Part shown: piece after piece, positions 6,572 through 14,010 of the stretch
How the letters are laid out: every line of letters starts with the position of its first letter
Position numbering within the stretch: position 1 is the stretch's first letter
Virus record (IMG/VR): IMGVR_UViG_3300044815_000065
Location: 1 to 20,939 of that record
Direction: 5' to 3' (one strand)
Source: a virus
DNA: 20,939 nt
Translations under genes and position numbers: made by a program
The notes under the pieces: generated by a model
Databases searched by the model: none
Seen by the model: only the letters and a program-made list of their open reading frames with translations
What the model was told of the DNA's origin: nothing

Positions 6572-6610
6572 CCCAAGTAATGCCCTAAATAGCCTAGGCA
6601 TTTTCTTGGG
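6572..6610 (+). promoter_or_regulatory. Hairpin with late-type motif in its loop, overlapping the RBS of the 607-aa gene
   Basis: CCCAAG (6572-6577) pairs with CTTGGG (6605-6610), and AATGCC (6579-6584) pairs with GGCATT (6597-6602), leaving a 12-base loop. The loop holds CTAAATA (6585-6591), a late-promoter-like motif. The last GGG of the stem is also the start of the GGGAGA ribosome-binding site for the ATG at 6621. Long read-through transcripts could therefore fold and hide the site, while a transcript started at CTAAATA would lack the left arm. The remainder of 6521-6571 shows nothing convincing. Confidence 0.5.
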
Positions 6611-6620
6611 AGAATTGCAT

Positions 6621-8444
6621 ATGGCTGAAATTAAAAACTTTGGGATTTCTGGCGTTGGTACCAACGTTCAACTCGGCAAGGCTGGTCCTCGCCTGAAGGT
6701 GAACGCAGGTACGGTCGAAGCCCGGAATGCGGCGGACGATAGTCTTGCCGTCATTCGTGCGGCGAACGCTGTTACGGACAACGATGTTGTCACGCTCGCC
6801 CAACTCAACACCTCTGTCGCCAACGCTGGTGTCGCGGACGGTTTCCATCTGAAGATGGGCAACGTCGTGACGGACGGCGATGGTTCTTGGCTTCCGGGCG
6901 CGATCACGATCACTGACGACTCCAAAATGTCGGATGTCGTTGACAAGATGAACACGGTCCTCGGTCTTCTGACCCCGCCGAGCCCACCGGCGTTCCCTAA
7001 CGCCAACGCCCTAACCGTTTCCAACACCTCGGGTAGCACTCCTGTGCTGTCCAACGGCGTTACGGACAATAGCGGCGGCGGCTCTGGCTACACGCCGGGC
7101 AGCGCGGTCACCCGCGTCATCACCACCGTCAACTCCAACGCCTTCAACGACATGGGTCCGGGCAACTCTGGCACGGTCCAACTGCTGATCAACGGCACGC
7201 TCGTCGGTTCCAAGGCCCTCACGGGTACGGGAGACGCTTCGACGACCAACGGTCTGGTCATCGCTGACCAAAAGGATTTCCCGGTCGCAACGCCGGGCTT
7301 CTGGAAGTCGGTTGATATCTCAGTCGCTGCTGGCGCCGATCTGACCGGCATCAACAAATTCAAGCTGAACCACACAGGTGCTGGTGCAACCAGCGATGTG
7401 TACTTTGTTCGTGACACCGTCACGGCTGTTCCGGCGGTCACTACCGTTTCGCTGGCGCAAGCCAACGCCGGTACGCTGGCCTATTCGTCGAGCGTACCGC
7501 ACTACGGAACGGGCGCATCGCTGACGGCGGGTCTGTCGATCAGCAACCTCGCTGGCCAGACCTACTATGGCGGCGCCGACCCGCTGGTGATCTCGGGAAC
7601 GAACTCGATCTTCTCGGCCGCAACCTACACCTACTCGAACATGGGTCTCACCACGCCGTTCGCCGCCAACACGACGACTGCGCAGGCGATTTCGGCGGTC
7701 ACCATCACGGTGAACGGTACCACCCACGGCTCTGGCACGGTTTCGGCCATCGCCAAGAACGTCAACGGTTCGAGCACGTCTACGGCTCTGACGGCTCAGG
7801 TGGTTCTGGTCAAGAACGGAACGGCTGCTGCGGCCAAGGTTGATGAACTGTCCATCCCGGTTTCGGGACTGGGTAGCTCTCCGAACGCCTTGAATGCTAT
7901 CCGCGTTAACAAGGGCTCGGGCGACACGCCGAACACGGCGGTGACCGCTTGGTCCAACACCAACACGCTGACCAGCTACGACGCTGCGGTCGTCGCCGGT
8001 GTCCTGACCTGCAACAACACCGATTACTCGACCGGCGCATTCCTCCCGATTGGTCCTAACCTCTCGGGTCGTGGAACGGCTCAGTACGCCACGTTCTCGT
8101 TCAAGCGTACTGCTCTGTCGCAGTTCAAGATCGTCGTCACCGGCTCCTATGCTGGTTGCTGGATCAGCCTGCCGAACATCTCGGACAACGCGGGTGTCAG
8201 CCCGAACGCTCTGGGTGGTGCTTGGTGGAACGCGTTCCAACCCTACGACGGCGCCGGTCTCCCCGGCGAAACCGGCGACACGGTTGCGGGCTGCGCTTCG
8301 GGCACGGTCATGAATGGCGCGAGCGGAACGTTCTCGATCACGTTTGGTACGGCTTCGTCCACCAGCGCGACCGGCAACGAAATTCTCGTTCGTTTCCGTC
8401 TGAACACCGGACAGTCCATCACCGCTCTCAGCTTTACGAACTAA
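6621..8444 (+). CDS. Virion structural / tail-fibre-like protein (607 aa)
   Basis: I chose the ATG at 6621 behind GGGAGAATTGCAT; an upstream TTG lies inside the hairpin. The first ~65 residues (AEIKNFGISGVGTNVQLGK..., then VTLAQLNTSV) match the N-terminal attachment segment of T4-like cyanophage fibre proteins and of the 1038-aa protein encoded at the far right of this window. The long middle is Thr/Ser/Gly/Asn-rich beta-structure. The C-terminal region (GAWWNAFQPYDGAGLPGETG, CASGTVMNGASGTFSITFG, NEILVRFRLNTGQSITALS) resembles a conserved marine T4-like virion domain. It probably trimerises in the tail or capsid and contacts the cell surface. The next gene follows after 15 bases, so both form one late transcript. 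Exact location in the particle is unknown. Confidence 0.8.
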   Translation: MAEIKNFGISGVGTNVQLGKAGPRLKVNAGTVEARNAADDSLAVIRAANAVTDNDVVTLAQLNTSVANAGVADGFHLKMGNVVTDGDGSWLPGAITITDDSKMSDVVDKMNTVLGLLTPPSPPAFPNANALTVSNTSGSTPVLSNGVTDNSGGGSGYTPGSAVTRVITTVNSNAFNDMGPGNSGTVQLLINGTLVGSKALTGTGDASTTNGLVIADQKDFPVATPGFWKSVDISVAAGADLTGINKFKLNHTGAGATSDVYFVRDTVTAVPAVTTVSLAQANAGTLAYSSSVPHYGTGASLTAGLSISNLAGQTYYGGADPLVISGTNSIFSAATYTYSNMGLTTPFAANTTTAQAISAVTITVNGTTHGSGTVSAIAKNVNGSSTSTALTAQVVLVKNGTAAAAKVDELSIPVSGLGSSPNALNAIRVNKGSGDTPNTAVTAWSNTNTLTSYDAAVVAGVLTCNNTDYSTGAFLPIGPNLSGRGTAQYATFSFKRTALSQFKIVVTGSYAGCWISLPNISDNAGVSPNALGGAWWNAFQPYDGAGLPGETGDTVAGCASGTVMNGASGTFSITFGTASSTSATGNEILVRFRLNTGQSITALSFTN

Positions 8445-8459
8445 GGAGGAACCAGATCA

Positions 8460-9539
8460 ATGGCTATTTCTGATACCGAAAAACTGGACTTCCTTTGGAA
8501 AAAGGTCATCTACGGCACTTCCAAGACCGCTGGATCGACTGTGAAGTCTGGCTCGAACGAAACGGTTGCTTCCCCGACTCCGGTTTATGCTGGTAACATC
8601 TGGGCACAATCGGACTCTGCTGCTATCCCGGCTACCCCGCCTGCCAGCACGACGGCCTATGTTCAGAAATTCGCTGGCGCCTCGCGCGTCCGCTGTACTT
8701 CTGACCCGACCGCACCGGCCAACCAGTCGTGGTTCGCCACTTCTACGTACAACGACGTGTCCACCCGCATGACCGATTTCATCCCGACCACTTTTGGTTC
8801 GGGTTATCTGGTCAAGGTCTATCTTGGTGATCCGAACAGCGGCAACGCGGCTCGTATCTTCCCCGACACGACCAACGAAGAATATGTCTACGACTACGTC
8901 GCGGGCGTTCTGAACTTCACGGGCACAATTCCTTCTGGCAAGGCCGCCACAATCGGCACGGGAACGTTCTCGGCCGCGTCGAACGGTGTGTACCTCGAAG
9001 TCTATCGCTATATCGGCGTGAAGGGCGCTTCGGTCACGAAGTCGTCGGTCGTCGCTGACATCGCGGCTCGCGATACCCTGATCGCTGCTGCGGGAGATTT
9101 CGTCCACGTCATCGACGCGGGCGGAATTCCGACCGACGCTGCTGCGGGAGAGTATGCCGACTACATCTACGATGGTTCGGCTTGGAAACTCGTGGCAACC
9201 GAAGACTCGGCTCGCTCCGACAACCTGACGACCAAGGTGGCCCTCACGGCTGCTTCGACCGGTACGATCTCTCTTGGCAAGGTCGGCAACGGCGCTCGCG
9301 TCGTCGAAGTGTCGGTAGAAGTCACGGTCGATTTCGATGGCAGCATCGCGATCAGTGTCGGCGATGCGGGCGACAACGCCCGTCTGATGGGCGCGGACCA
9401 AAACGACCTGCAAGGCGCTGGCTCTTATGTCACGACTCCGATCTATCAGTTCCCCACAGGCTCTGAGACGGACATCGCGATCTACGTCACCGGTACCGCG
9501 ACGGTTGGTGCGGCTAACGTGATCATCACCTACGCCTAA
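8460..9539 (+). CDS. Virion structural protein with fibre-type C-terminal module (359 aa)
   Basis: A perfect AAGGAGG sits 9 bases before the ATG, the strongest ribosome-binding site in the window, which fits a highly made structural protein. The N-terminus (ISDTEKLDFLWKKVIYGTSK) and following ~185 residues match a conserved virion protein of T4-like cyanophages. Residues ~198-255 (ADIAARDTLIAAAGDFVHVI, then YIYDGSAWKLVATEDSARSD) are a linker domain often seen in such proteins. Residues ~260-359 (ISVGDAGDNARLMGADQNDL ... ANVIITYA) resemble the last ~80 residues of the 1038-aa protein. The gene is last in its operon and is followed by a strong terminator. Confidence 0.8.
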   Translation: MAISDTEKLDFLWKKVIYGTSKTAGSTVKSGSNETVASPTPVYAGNIWAQSDSAAIPATPPASTTAYVQKFAGASRVRCTSDPTAPANQSWFATSTYNDVSTRMTDFIPTTFGSGYLVKVYLGDPNSGNAARIFPDTTNEEYVYDYVAGVLNFTGTIPSGKAATIGTGTFSAASNGVYLEVYRYIGVKGASVTKSSVVADIAARDTLIAAAGDFVHVIDAGGIPTDAAAGEYADYIYDGSAWKLVATEDSARSDNLTTKVALTAASTGTISLGKVGNGARVVEVSVEVTVDFDGSIAISVGDAGDNARLMGADQNDLQGAGSYVTTPIYQFPTGSETDIAIYVTGTATVGAANVIITYA

Positions 9540-9565
9540 TCCAATCTATCAGTAAGCGTAACACC

Positions 9566-9597
9566 AAGCCCTCGGAAGAAATTCCGAGGGCTTTTTG
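9566..9597 (+). terminator. Intrinsic terminator after the fibre cassette
   Basis: AAGCCCTCGGAA and TTCCGAGGGCTT form a perfect 12-bp stem closed by a GAAA tetraloop, followed by a TTTTT run. It starts 27 bases after the stop of the 359-aa gene. This is a textbook factor-independent terminator. Confidence 0.92.
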
Positions 9598-9598
9598 C

Positions 9599-9626
9599 TT
9601 GACTTATACCTGAAACATGGTACCTT
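9599..9626 (+). promoter_or_regulatory. Tentative sigma70-like promoter for the small-gene cluster
   Basis: TTGACT (9599-9604) is a good -35 box; TACCTT 16 bases downstream is a poor -10. Its location directly after a strong terminator and before three coupled genes is what makes it plausible. Confidence 0.3.
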
Positions 9627-9650
9627 CTCTACATCAACTGGAGAAACCCT

Positions 9651-9863
9651 TTGTCCCTGAAGCGCAAATTCACGTTCGAAACTGAAGAAGCGTTCTGGGA
9701 TGCTGTCTTCAGCGATAGCTGGGGCGCGGGACGCAAGTCCAGCCGTTTCAAGGATTACGTGGTTGTCGAGGTCGCTGGCCAACGCAGCATGTTCATCCCG
9801 CGCAAGGGCTGGACCCCGATGAAGAACGGACGTGTGCTCGGCGGCAAGAAGGGAGGCCTGTAA
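9651..9863 (+). CDS. Small basic hypothetical protein (70 aa), TTG start
   Basis: No ATG opens this frame. A TTG at 9651 follows GGAG at 7-base spacing, a convincing site. The 70-residue product is basic at both ends (SLKRKF; MKNGRVLGGKKGGL) with a central FKDYVVVEVAGQRSMFIPRK beta-type stretch. It may bind nucleic acid, judging only by charge. Its TAA shares its last A with the next ATG (TAATG), so this is the first of three coupled small genes. Confidence 0.6.
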   Translation: MSLKRKFTFETEEAFWDAVFSDSWGAGRKSSRFKDYVVVEVAGQRSMFIPRKGWTPMKNGRVLGGKKGGL

Positions 9864-10240
9864 TGGCTCCCGACATTGGCGACATCATCCAGAAGATTGG
9901 TTCTGACCCGTCGAAATTCGAGACCTTTCGGGTCACTGGCTGGATGAAAGCCATGCCCGACATGGTGGACCCCGGCCCCGACGCGTCCTTCATGGATAGT
10001 TTTTGTTTCGAACTGTGGCAGGAGGCCGAGGCCAGCGGCGATGGTCGCCATGGCCCGGACAAAAAGCGTCTGATCTGGTGCATTCGCGAAGAAGCCGAGT
10101 ACGTCTGCGGCGCTGGCGTGTGTGGCGTTCTGTGGCGTATCGCCGACTGCGAAGTCATCGGTCGGGTGAAATGGACGGAAGAGTCCATCGCGTCGGAACG
10201 CAACCATGCTCTGTGTTTGGTTGGCGAGAGGTTGATCTAA
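9863..10240 (+). CDS. Hypothetical protein (125 aa)
   Basis: The start is coupled to the previous gene (TAATG), with AGGGAGG a few bases upstream as ribosome-binding site. The protein has 125 residues, is acidic, and has five cysteines including a CGAGVCG cluster near residue 82. Predicted structure is mixed, and the end (ERNHALCLVGERLI) is hydrophobic. No known domain is recognised. The following gene again overlaps the stop, giving a tight three-gene unit of probable shared function. Confidence 0.6.
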   Translation: MAPDIGDIIQKIGSDPSKFETFRVTGWMKAMPDMVDPGPDASFMDSFCFELWQEAEASGDGRHGPDKKRLIWCIREEAEYVCGAGVCGVLWRIADCEVIGRVKWTEESIASERNHALCLVGERLI

Positions 10241-10476
10241 TGCGGGCCGGTTGTTACGAACTCAACGTCTATTGCTCGAACGCCCCAGAATCCAACGAGG
10301 ACAGCCTGTTCAAGTGCGTGGCGCTCGAAAAGACCCTCAAGGGAGGGTTCATTTCGGCAACCGGGCAAACCGAGCGCGAGTGCATCAGTCAAGTGCAGAC
10401 TCGCGGCTGGAAAATCAAAATGCGCGACAATCGAGAATTCTGCCCCGGATGCGTAAGGGCTGATCGAGTCTGGTGA
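10240..10476 (+). CDS. Small cysteine-containing protein (78 aa)
   Basis: The ATG at 10240 shares a base with the preceding TAA, and GAGAGG upstream can act as ribosome-binding site. The 78-residue product has C5, C12, C26, C48, C68 and C71, ending in a FCPGC motif that resembles half of a zinc ribbon. The middle has basic residues and a GWKIKMRD strand. No family is recognised; a small metal-binding regulator is possible. It is the last gene of the cluster. Confidence 0.6.
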   Translation: MRAGCYELNVYCSNAPESNEDSLFKCVALEKTLKGGFISATGQTERECISQVQTRGWKIKMRDNREFCPGCVRADRVW

Positions 10477-10520
10477 TTTTTAAGTAGCGCCCAATTGCCG
10501 AGGTCATTATAGTTGACCAA

Positions 10521-12110
10521 ATGGAAAATGACCAAATCTGGGCGGACTATCTCGCCGGTGATCATGAAAAAGTCCTCGTGCAAGGCGCGCACGCCGCTGG
10601 GGCTCTTCACATCACGGGCCTGTCTCTCGTAGCGCTCGGCCGGTTCGACGAAGCGATCAACATGCTCACGGTCGCCACGATGGCTAAGCCGCTCCCGGTG
10701 TGGTTCTCCAACACGATGGTCGCCCTGCTTGAAGCGGGCGAGGCCAAACGCGCACTCGACTACGTCTCGACGATTCCGGCCACAGTCGGCAACGATGGAA
10801 CCATTCGGTTCATGATCGGCAACGTCTTCGTCGCCAACGACATGAACCGTGAAGCCGAAGAACATTTCGAGGCCGCGACGTTCCACGACCCAACGAACTG
10901 GGAATTTCGCCTCAATCTTGGGAATTGCTATCGCAGGCTCGACAAGTTCGACAAGGCGATCCAAGCCTACGACAACGCGGTGCTCCATGCCCCAACCCCC
11001 GAAGATGTCATCCGGATCAAGATGAACACGGCCGTCGTCCACAGCGATGACGCGAACTACCGGGAAGCTCTTCGCCTGTTCAATAAGCTAGCCGAGACAC
11101 CCGGCATAGACAGTCCAGAACTCGACTTCAACCGAGGCACGCTCAACCTCATGCTGGGAGACTTCGAGAAGGGTTGGAAGCTCTACGACCGCCGGTGGGA
11201 CTGCCCGATGGCTTCCACTGCCAAGGCGGCCTTCCTGCGTCCACGGTTGCCCTCTCTGGAGGCGGCCAAGGGTAAGCATGTTCTATTCTCCCACGAGCAA
11301 GGGTTCGGCGACAGCATCCAGTTCGTTCGCTACGCCAAACTTTTGGCTGAGCACTGTGAAGTGACGATCTTGTGCCCGGAACCGTTGGTCAGGTTGTTCC
11401 AATGCCTTGGTCTTCCGGTAATCTCGGATCGCAGCCAAATCGACGATTACGACTACGAGTGCCCCATGCTGGACGCTCCGCTGCTGTTCGGTACGACTCT
11501 GGATACGATCCCTGCTGCGCCATATCTGATCATCCCTGACGACATCATCCACGATCATCGAGCATTGTTCGGGGGAGCCCTTGACATGTCCGGCTGGCTG
11601 AACGTCGGCCTTATATGGGCCGGTGAGGATCGGCGAGATAATCCCGAGATGCGGGCCATGGATGCCCGGCGGTCGATTGACGTTCGCATGTTCAAGAAAA
11701 TCTTCGACGACGATCCGGTCACCGAGGACTCGATCAAATGCACGTTCTTCAATCTCCAGTACGGCCCTCGGAATCGCGACATTCAGATGGCCAACATGCT
11801 GCACGACAACTTCGATGCGTACATCGTCCCGCTGGCAGACAACGGGATCGATGATTTCCTCGACACGGCCGCCTACATGAGGAACCTCGATTTGGTCGTG
11901 ACCGTGGACACAGCGGCGGCACACCTCGCGGGCGCCATCGGCGTTCCAGTCATCCTTCTGTCGCGATATGACGGCTGCTGGCGGTGGATGGAGGCTGGGT
12001 ATGATACTCCATGGTATCCGACCATGGAAATCCTCAGGCAAGAGGCTCCGAACCATTGGGAGCCGGTGATGGAAAAATTGTATCGGGAACTGTATATTCG
12101 CTCTAATTAA
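10521..12110 (+). CDS. TPR protein with GT9/GT41-like glycosyltransferase domain (529 aa)
   Basis: Residues ~1-225 form tetratricopeptide repeats (for example FRLNLGNCYRRLDKFDKAIQ at 129-148), ending in the linker GDFEKGWKLYDRRW. Residues ~250-529 match the glycosyltransferase-like domain often fused to TPRs in proteobacteria: SHEQGFGDSIQFVRYA (257-272), VGLIWAG (362-368), DLVVTVDTAAAHLAGAIGVP (457-476), WRW (487-489), PWYP (497-500) and LRQ (505-507). Related proteins resemble heptosyltransferases and O-GlcNAc transferases. The acceptor (surface sugar, phage protein or modified DNA) cannot be told from sequence. No signal peptide is seen, so it acts in the cytoplasm. The start lacks a good Shine-Dalgarno sequence. 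Long cellular-type enzymes like this are unusual in phages and suggest acquisition from a host. Confidence 0.85.
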   Translation: MENDQIWADYLAGDHEKVLVQGAHAAGALHITGLSLVALGRFDEAINMLTVATMAKPLPVWFSNTMVALLEAGEAKRALDYVSTIPATVGNDGTIRFMIGNVFVANDMNREAEEHFEAATFHDPTNWEFRLNLGNCYRRLDKFDKAIQAYDNAVLHAPTPEDVIRIKMNTAVVHSDDANYREALRLFNKLAETPGIDSPELDFNRGTLNLMLGDFEKGWKLYDRRWDCPMASTAKAAFLRPRLPSLEAAKGKHVLFSHEQGFGDSIQFVRYAKLLAEHCEVTILCPEPLVRLFQCLGLPVISDRSQIDDYDYECPMLDAPLLFGTTLDTIPAAPYLIIPDDIIHDHRALFGGALDMSGWLNVGLIWAGEDRRDNPEMRAMDARRSIDVRMFKKIFDDDPVTEDSIKCTFFNLQYGPRNRDIQMANMLHDNFDAYIVPLADNGIDDFLDTAAYMRNLDLVVTVDTAAAHLAGAIGVPVILLSRYDGCWRWMEAGYDTPWYPTMEILRQEAPNHWEPVMEKLYRELYIRSN

Positions 12111-12117
12111 GGTCGAA

Positions 12118-12124
12118 CTAAATA
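12118..12124 (+). promoter_or_regulatory. Late-promoter-like motif CTAAATA before the methyltransferase
   Basis: CTAAATA lies in the 20-base gap between the glycosyltransferase and methyltransferase genes and ends 6 bases before the ATG. It has the same core and gap location as the other motif copies. Confidence 0.4.
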
Positions 12125-12130
12125 CGGGGC

Positions 12131-12778
12131 ATGAGCCCCCTCGATCCCTACGATTTCTTCATCAAGAACGCCATCACGCCGGACGAACCCAAAGAGGTCG
12201 ATCCCAAACTCAAACGAGCGCAGAGCCTCGTCGGTACGTCCGCTGGGCGGCCGGATGATGATTTCTATCCTACGCCTCCTGAGGCGACCCTAGCCTTACT
12301 CGCGAACGAAACCTTCGTTGGTGACATCTGGGAGCCAGCCTGTGGAGACGGTGCGATCAGTCGGGTTTTGGAGGATCACGGGTTCACCGTGAAGTCCACG
12401 GACCTGAACTATCGCGGCTACGGTGTGGGGAACCGTGATTTTCTGCATGAATTCCCGGCGTTCAACGAGGATGCCAACCCGACGAACATCATCACGAACC
12501 CTCCGTTCAAACTGGCTGAAGAGTTCATCTGGAAATCTCTGGAGATGACGGCAGACAATGGCGGCAAGGTCGCCATGCTCTGCAAGCTCCAGTTTCTGGA
12601 AGGCATCAAGCGCAAGAAGATGTTCGAGGCCACTCCTTTGGCCAGAGTTCATGTTTTCTCCAAACGCATCACCATGTGGAGAAATGGTGAAGCCAAACCA
12701 TCGTCTTCGATGATTGCATTTGCGTGGTTCGTTTGGGATCATAAATACAAGGGTGAACCAATCATCAGATGGATTTAA
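12131..12778 (+). CDS. DNA adenine-methyltransferase-like protein (215 aa)
   Basis: A class I SAM-dependent methyltransferase. It has a FYPTPPEAT entry motif (45-53), SAM-binding WEPACGDGAI (67-76), STDL (89-92), GNRDFL (100-105), and the catalytic NPPF (123-126) typical of N6-adenine enzymes. Length is close to small phage methyltransferases. It may protect phage DNA from restriction or alter host DNA; the recognition site cannot be read from sequence. No cognate restriction enzyme is nearby, so it appears to be an orphan. No other plausible start exists downstream, so the ATG at 12131, six bases after CTAAATA, must be used unless the message comes from the upstream gene. The second HNH gene overlaps its end by 26 bases. 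Confidence 0.8.
   Translation: MSPLDPYDFFIKNAITPDEPKEVDPKLKRAQSLVGTSAGRPDDDFYPTPPEATLALLANETFVGDIWEPACGDGAISRVLEDHGFTVKSTDLNYRGYGVGNRDFLHEFPAFNEDANPTNIITNPPFKLAEEFIWKSLEMTADNGGKVAMLCKLQFLEGIKRKKMFEATPLARVHVFSKRITMWRNGEAKPSSSMIAFAWFVWDHKYKGEPIIRWI
12740..12747 (+). promoter_or_regulatory. Late-promoter-like motif CATAAATA before the second HNH gene
   Basis: CATAAATA lies within the last codons of the methyltransferase gene and ends 5 bases before the GTG start of the HNH gene, the same arrangement as at the first HNH gene. Confidence 0.4.
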
Positions 12779-13556
12779 GGCGAGCCGAAAAGAAGCCTTG
12801 ATTGCCGGAGATAAGTTTTTCTTCACCGGTCTATTGTGTAAACGAAATCATTTATCTGCGCGTAGGACGGACAATAGCAGTTGTGTCCAATGCTTAAATG
12901 ATCGTTCGCGGACATATTATAACGAAAACATTGAAGACGAGAAATCGAAATCTCGAAGCAGAAAATCACGCCGCTATGCCGAAAATCCCGAGCCATTCAA
13001 AGAGGCCGAGAGGAAACGTCGGGCCAAAAACCCTGAACGGTTTAAGAAACAAGCTCAAAATTATTATGATAAAAATCGCGAAGAGCGCAAGGCGGTTGTA
13101 ACTGTCTACCGAGAGGCGAACCGTGAATATATAAGTGAACGGAAAAAACAAAAATATCAATCACTGACTGATATTGAGAAGTTGGCTAGAACGGAGATAC
13201 GACGAGCGAAATGGGATGATAACCCAGAACTTCGAGACAAGTCTTATAAAAAAGCGAAAGAATATCGAATAAACAATCCCGATAAAGTCAGAGCGGGACG
13301 TGTAAATTATCTGGCTCGTTTGCGAAATGCTCCGGGAGATATCACCAAGGACGATATTCTGGCATTGCATGACAAACAAAATGGGCTCTGTTTCTATTGT
13401 ATCGAACCTTACACGGATTATCACGCAGATCATTACATTCCACTCTCCAAGGGTGGAACTAATTATCCAAGCAATATCGTGATTGCGTGTCCGACATGTA
13501 ACCTACGAAAGAAAGATCGCATGCCGGACGTATTCTTGGCTCTGATCAGAGCTTGA
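12753..13556 (+). CDS. HNH endonuclease, homing-type (267 aa)
   Basis: The product carries an N-terminal zinc-finger-like motif typical of phage HNH proteins (CKRNH at 29-33, CVQC at 44-47). A long charged helical region of repeated NPE-x-FK units follows (about 78-135). The C-terminal HNH nuclease shows CFYC (213-216), the catalytic DHYIPLSKGG (226-235), N241, and CPTCNLRKKD (246-255). I chose a GTG at 12753 because it gives the family-like SRKEALIAGD opening; AAGG abuts it. An ATG farther upstream (12714) would run deep into the methyltransferase gene. Base composition is clearly AT-richer than the flanks. It overlaps the methyltransferase by 26 bases and the convergent 111-aa gene by 11, consistent with insertion of a mobile gene. 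Confidence 0.85.
   Translation: MNQSSDGFKASRKEALIAGDKFFFTGLLCKRNHLSARRTDNSSCVQCLNDRSRTYYNENIEDEKSKSRSRKSRRYAENPEPFKEAERKRRAKNPERFKKQAQNYYDKNREERKAVVTVYREANREYISERKKQKYQSLTDIEKLARTEIRRAKWDDNPELRDKSYKKAKEYRINNPDKVRAGRVNYLARLRNAPGDITKDDILALHDKQNGLCFYCIEPYTDYHADHYIPLSKGGTNYPSNIVIACPTCNLRKKDRMPDVFLALIRA
13539..13552. repeat. Perfect 14-bp palindrome at a convergent gene junction
   Basis: GCTCTGATCAGAGC spans the overlapping ends of the HNH gene and the 111-aa gene and contains the stop codon of the latter. It could fold as a 5-bp stem with a GATC loop, or be a protein-binding or cleavage site. No T-run follows on either strand, so it is a weak terminator at best. Confidence 0.5.
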
Positions 13557-13881
13557 TGCCGAGCAGGTCGAGTTCTTCCTGCGACATGGCGGATTGCAGC
13601 TTGGCCTGCGCGGCGGCCTTGTCGTTTTTGGCCTTGAGGATCATATCGACGTTCATCTCGACCGTACCGATGACGTAGTCCGACAGGAGGTAGGTGTGGC
13701 CGTCGAATTCGATCACGCGACCCTCGCGGACGGAGCCCTCGCTATTGTAGTAACCCTTACCCTGCGCGGCGGCCTTCGCAAGCGCTTCGGTGTCGAACAC
13801 GCCAACCAGAGCCCCAAGACGGCCGTATTCATTGGCGGTTTCGAAGGCGGTGAAAACTCTCCGGATGACGGGGTGCGGCAT
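13546..13881 (-). CDS. Hypothetical protein (111 aa)
   Basis: AGGAG at 6-base spacing precedes the ATG, and a good sigma70-like promoter lies just upstream. The protein opens with a strand-rich segment (VIRRVFTAFETANEYG, LGALVGVFDTEALAKAAAQG) and a short beta region (EGRVIEFDGHTYLLSD). It ends in a charged helix (KAKNDKAAAQAKLQSAMSQE). No domain is recognised. The host-type promoter suggests expression early in infection, separately from the late-type genes around it. Its stop overlaps the convergent HNH gene. Confidence 0.65.
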   Translation of the reverse strand: MPHPVIRRVFTAFETANEYGRLGALVGVFDTEALAKAAAQGKGYYNSEGSVREGRVIEFDGHTYLLSDYVIGTVEMNVDMILKAKNDKAAAQAKLQSAMSQEELDLLGIKL

Positions 13882-13907
13882 AATGGGCTCCTGCGAATGT
13901 TGAAAGC

Positions 13908-13936
13908 ACCATAAGGCATCTGTACTTCACAGTCAA
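13908..13936 (-). promoter_or_regulatory. Sigma70-like promoter for the 111-aa gene
   Basis: On the minus strand TTGACT (13936-13931) and TATGGT (13913-13908) are separated by exactly 17 bases. The ATG lies 27 bases further on, with AGGAG between. This is the clearest host-type promoter in the window. Confidence 0.6.
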
Positions 13937-13961
13937 CCTCTTCTTTGCCTCAAACACAGAA

Positions 13962-13987
13962 AAACGGCCGAGTGATCCCGGCCGTTT
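13962..13987 (-). terminator. Intrinsic terminator after the NYN-domain gene
   Basis: AAACGGCCG and CGGCCGTTT form a 9-bp GC-rich stem around an 8-base loop. On the minus strand it is followed by TTTTTCTGTGTTT. It lies about 24 bases past the NYN stop and separates it from the promoter of the 111-aa gene. Confidence 0.85.
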
Positions 13988-14010
13988 CTCTATCTTTCGG
14001 AGACGTTGTC

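Noticed and set aside
7320-9413. Two long minus-strand frames (7320-8240 and 8457-9413) opposite the 607- and 359-aa proteins
   Set aside because: Very Arg/Val/Asp-rich antisense products, as expected from GC-rich Thr/Ser codons. The plus strand has a perfect Shine-Dalgarno sequence and family matches.
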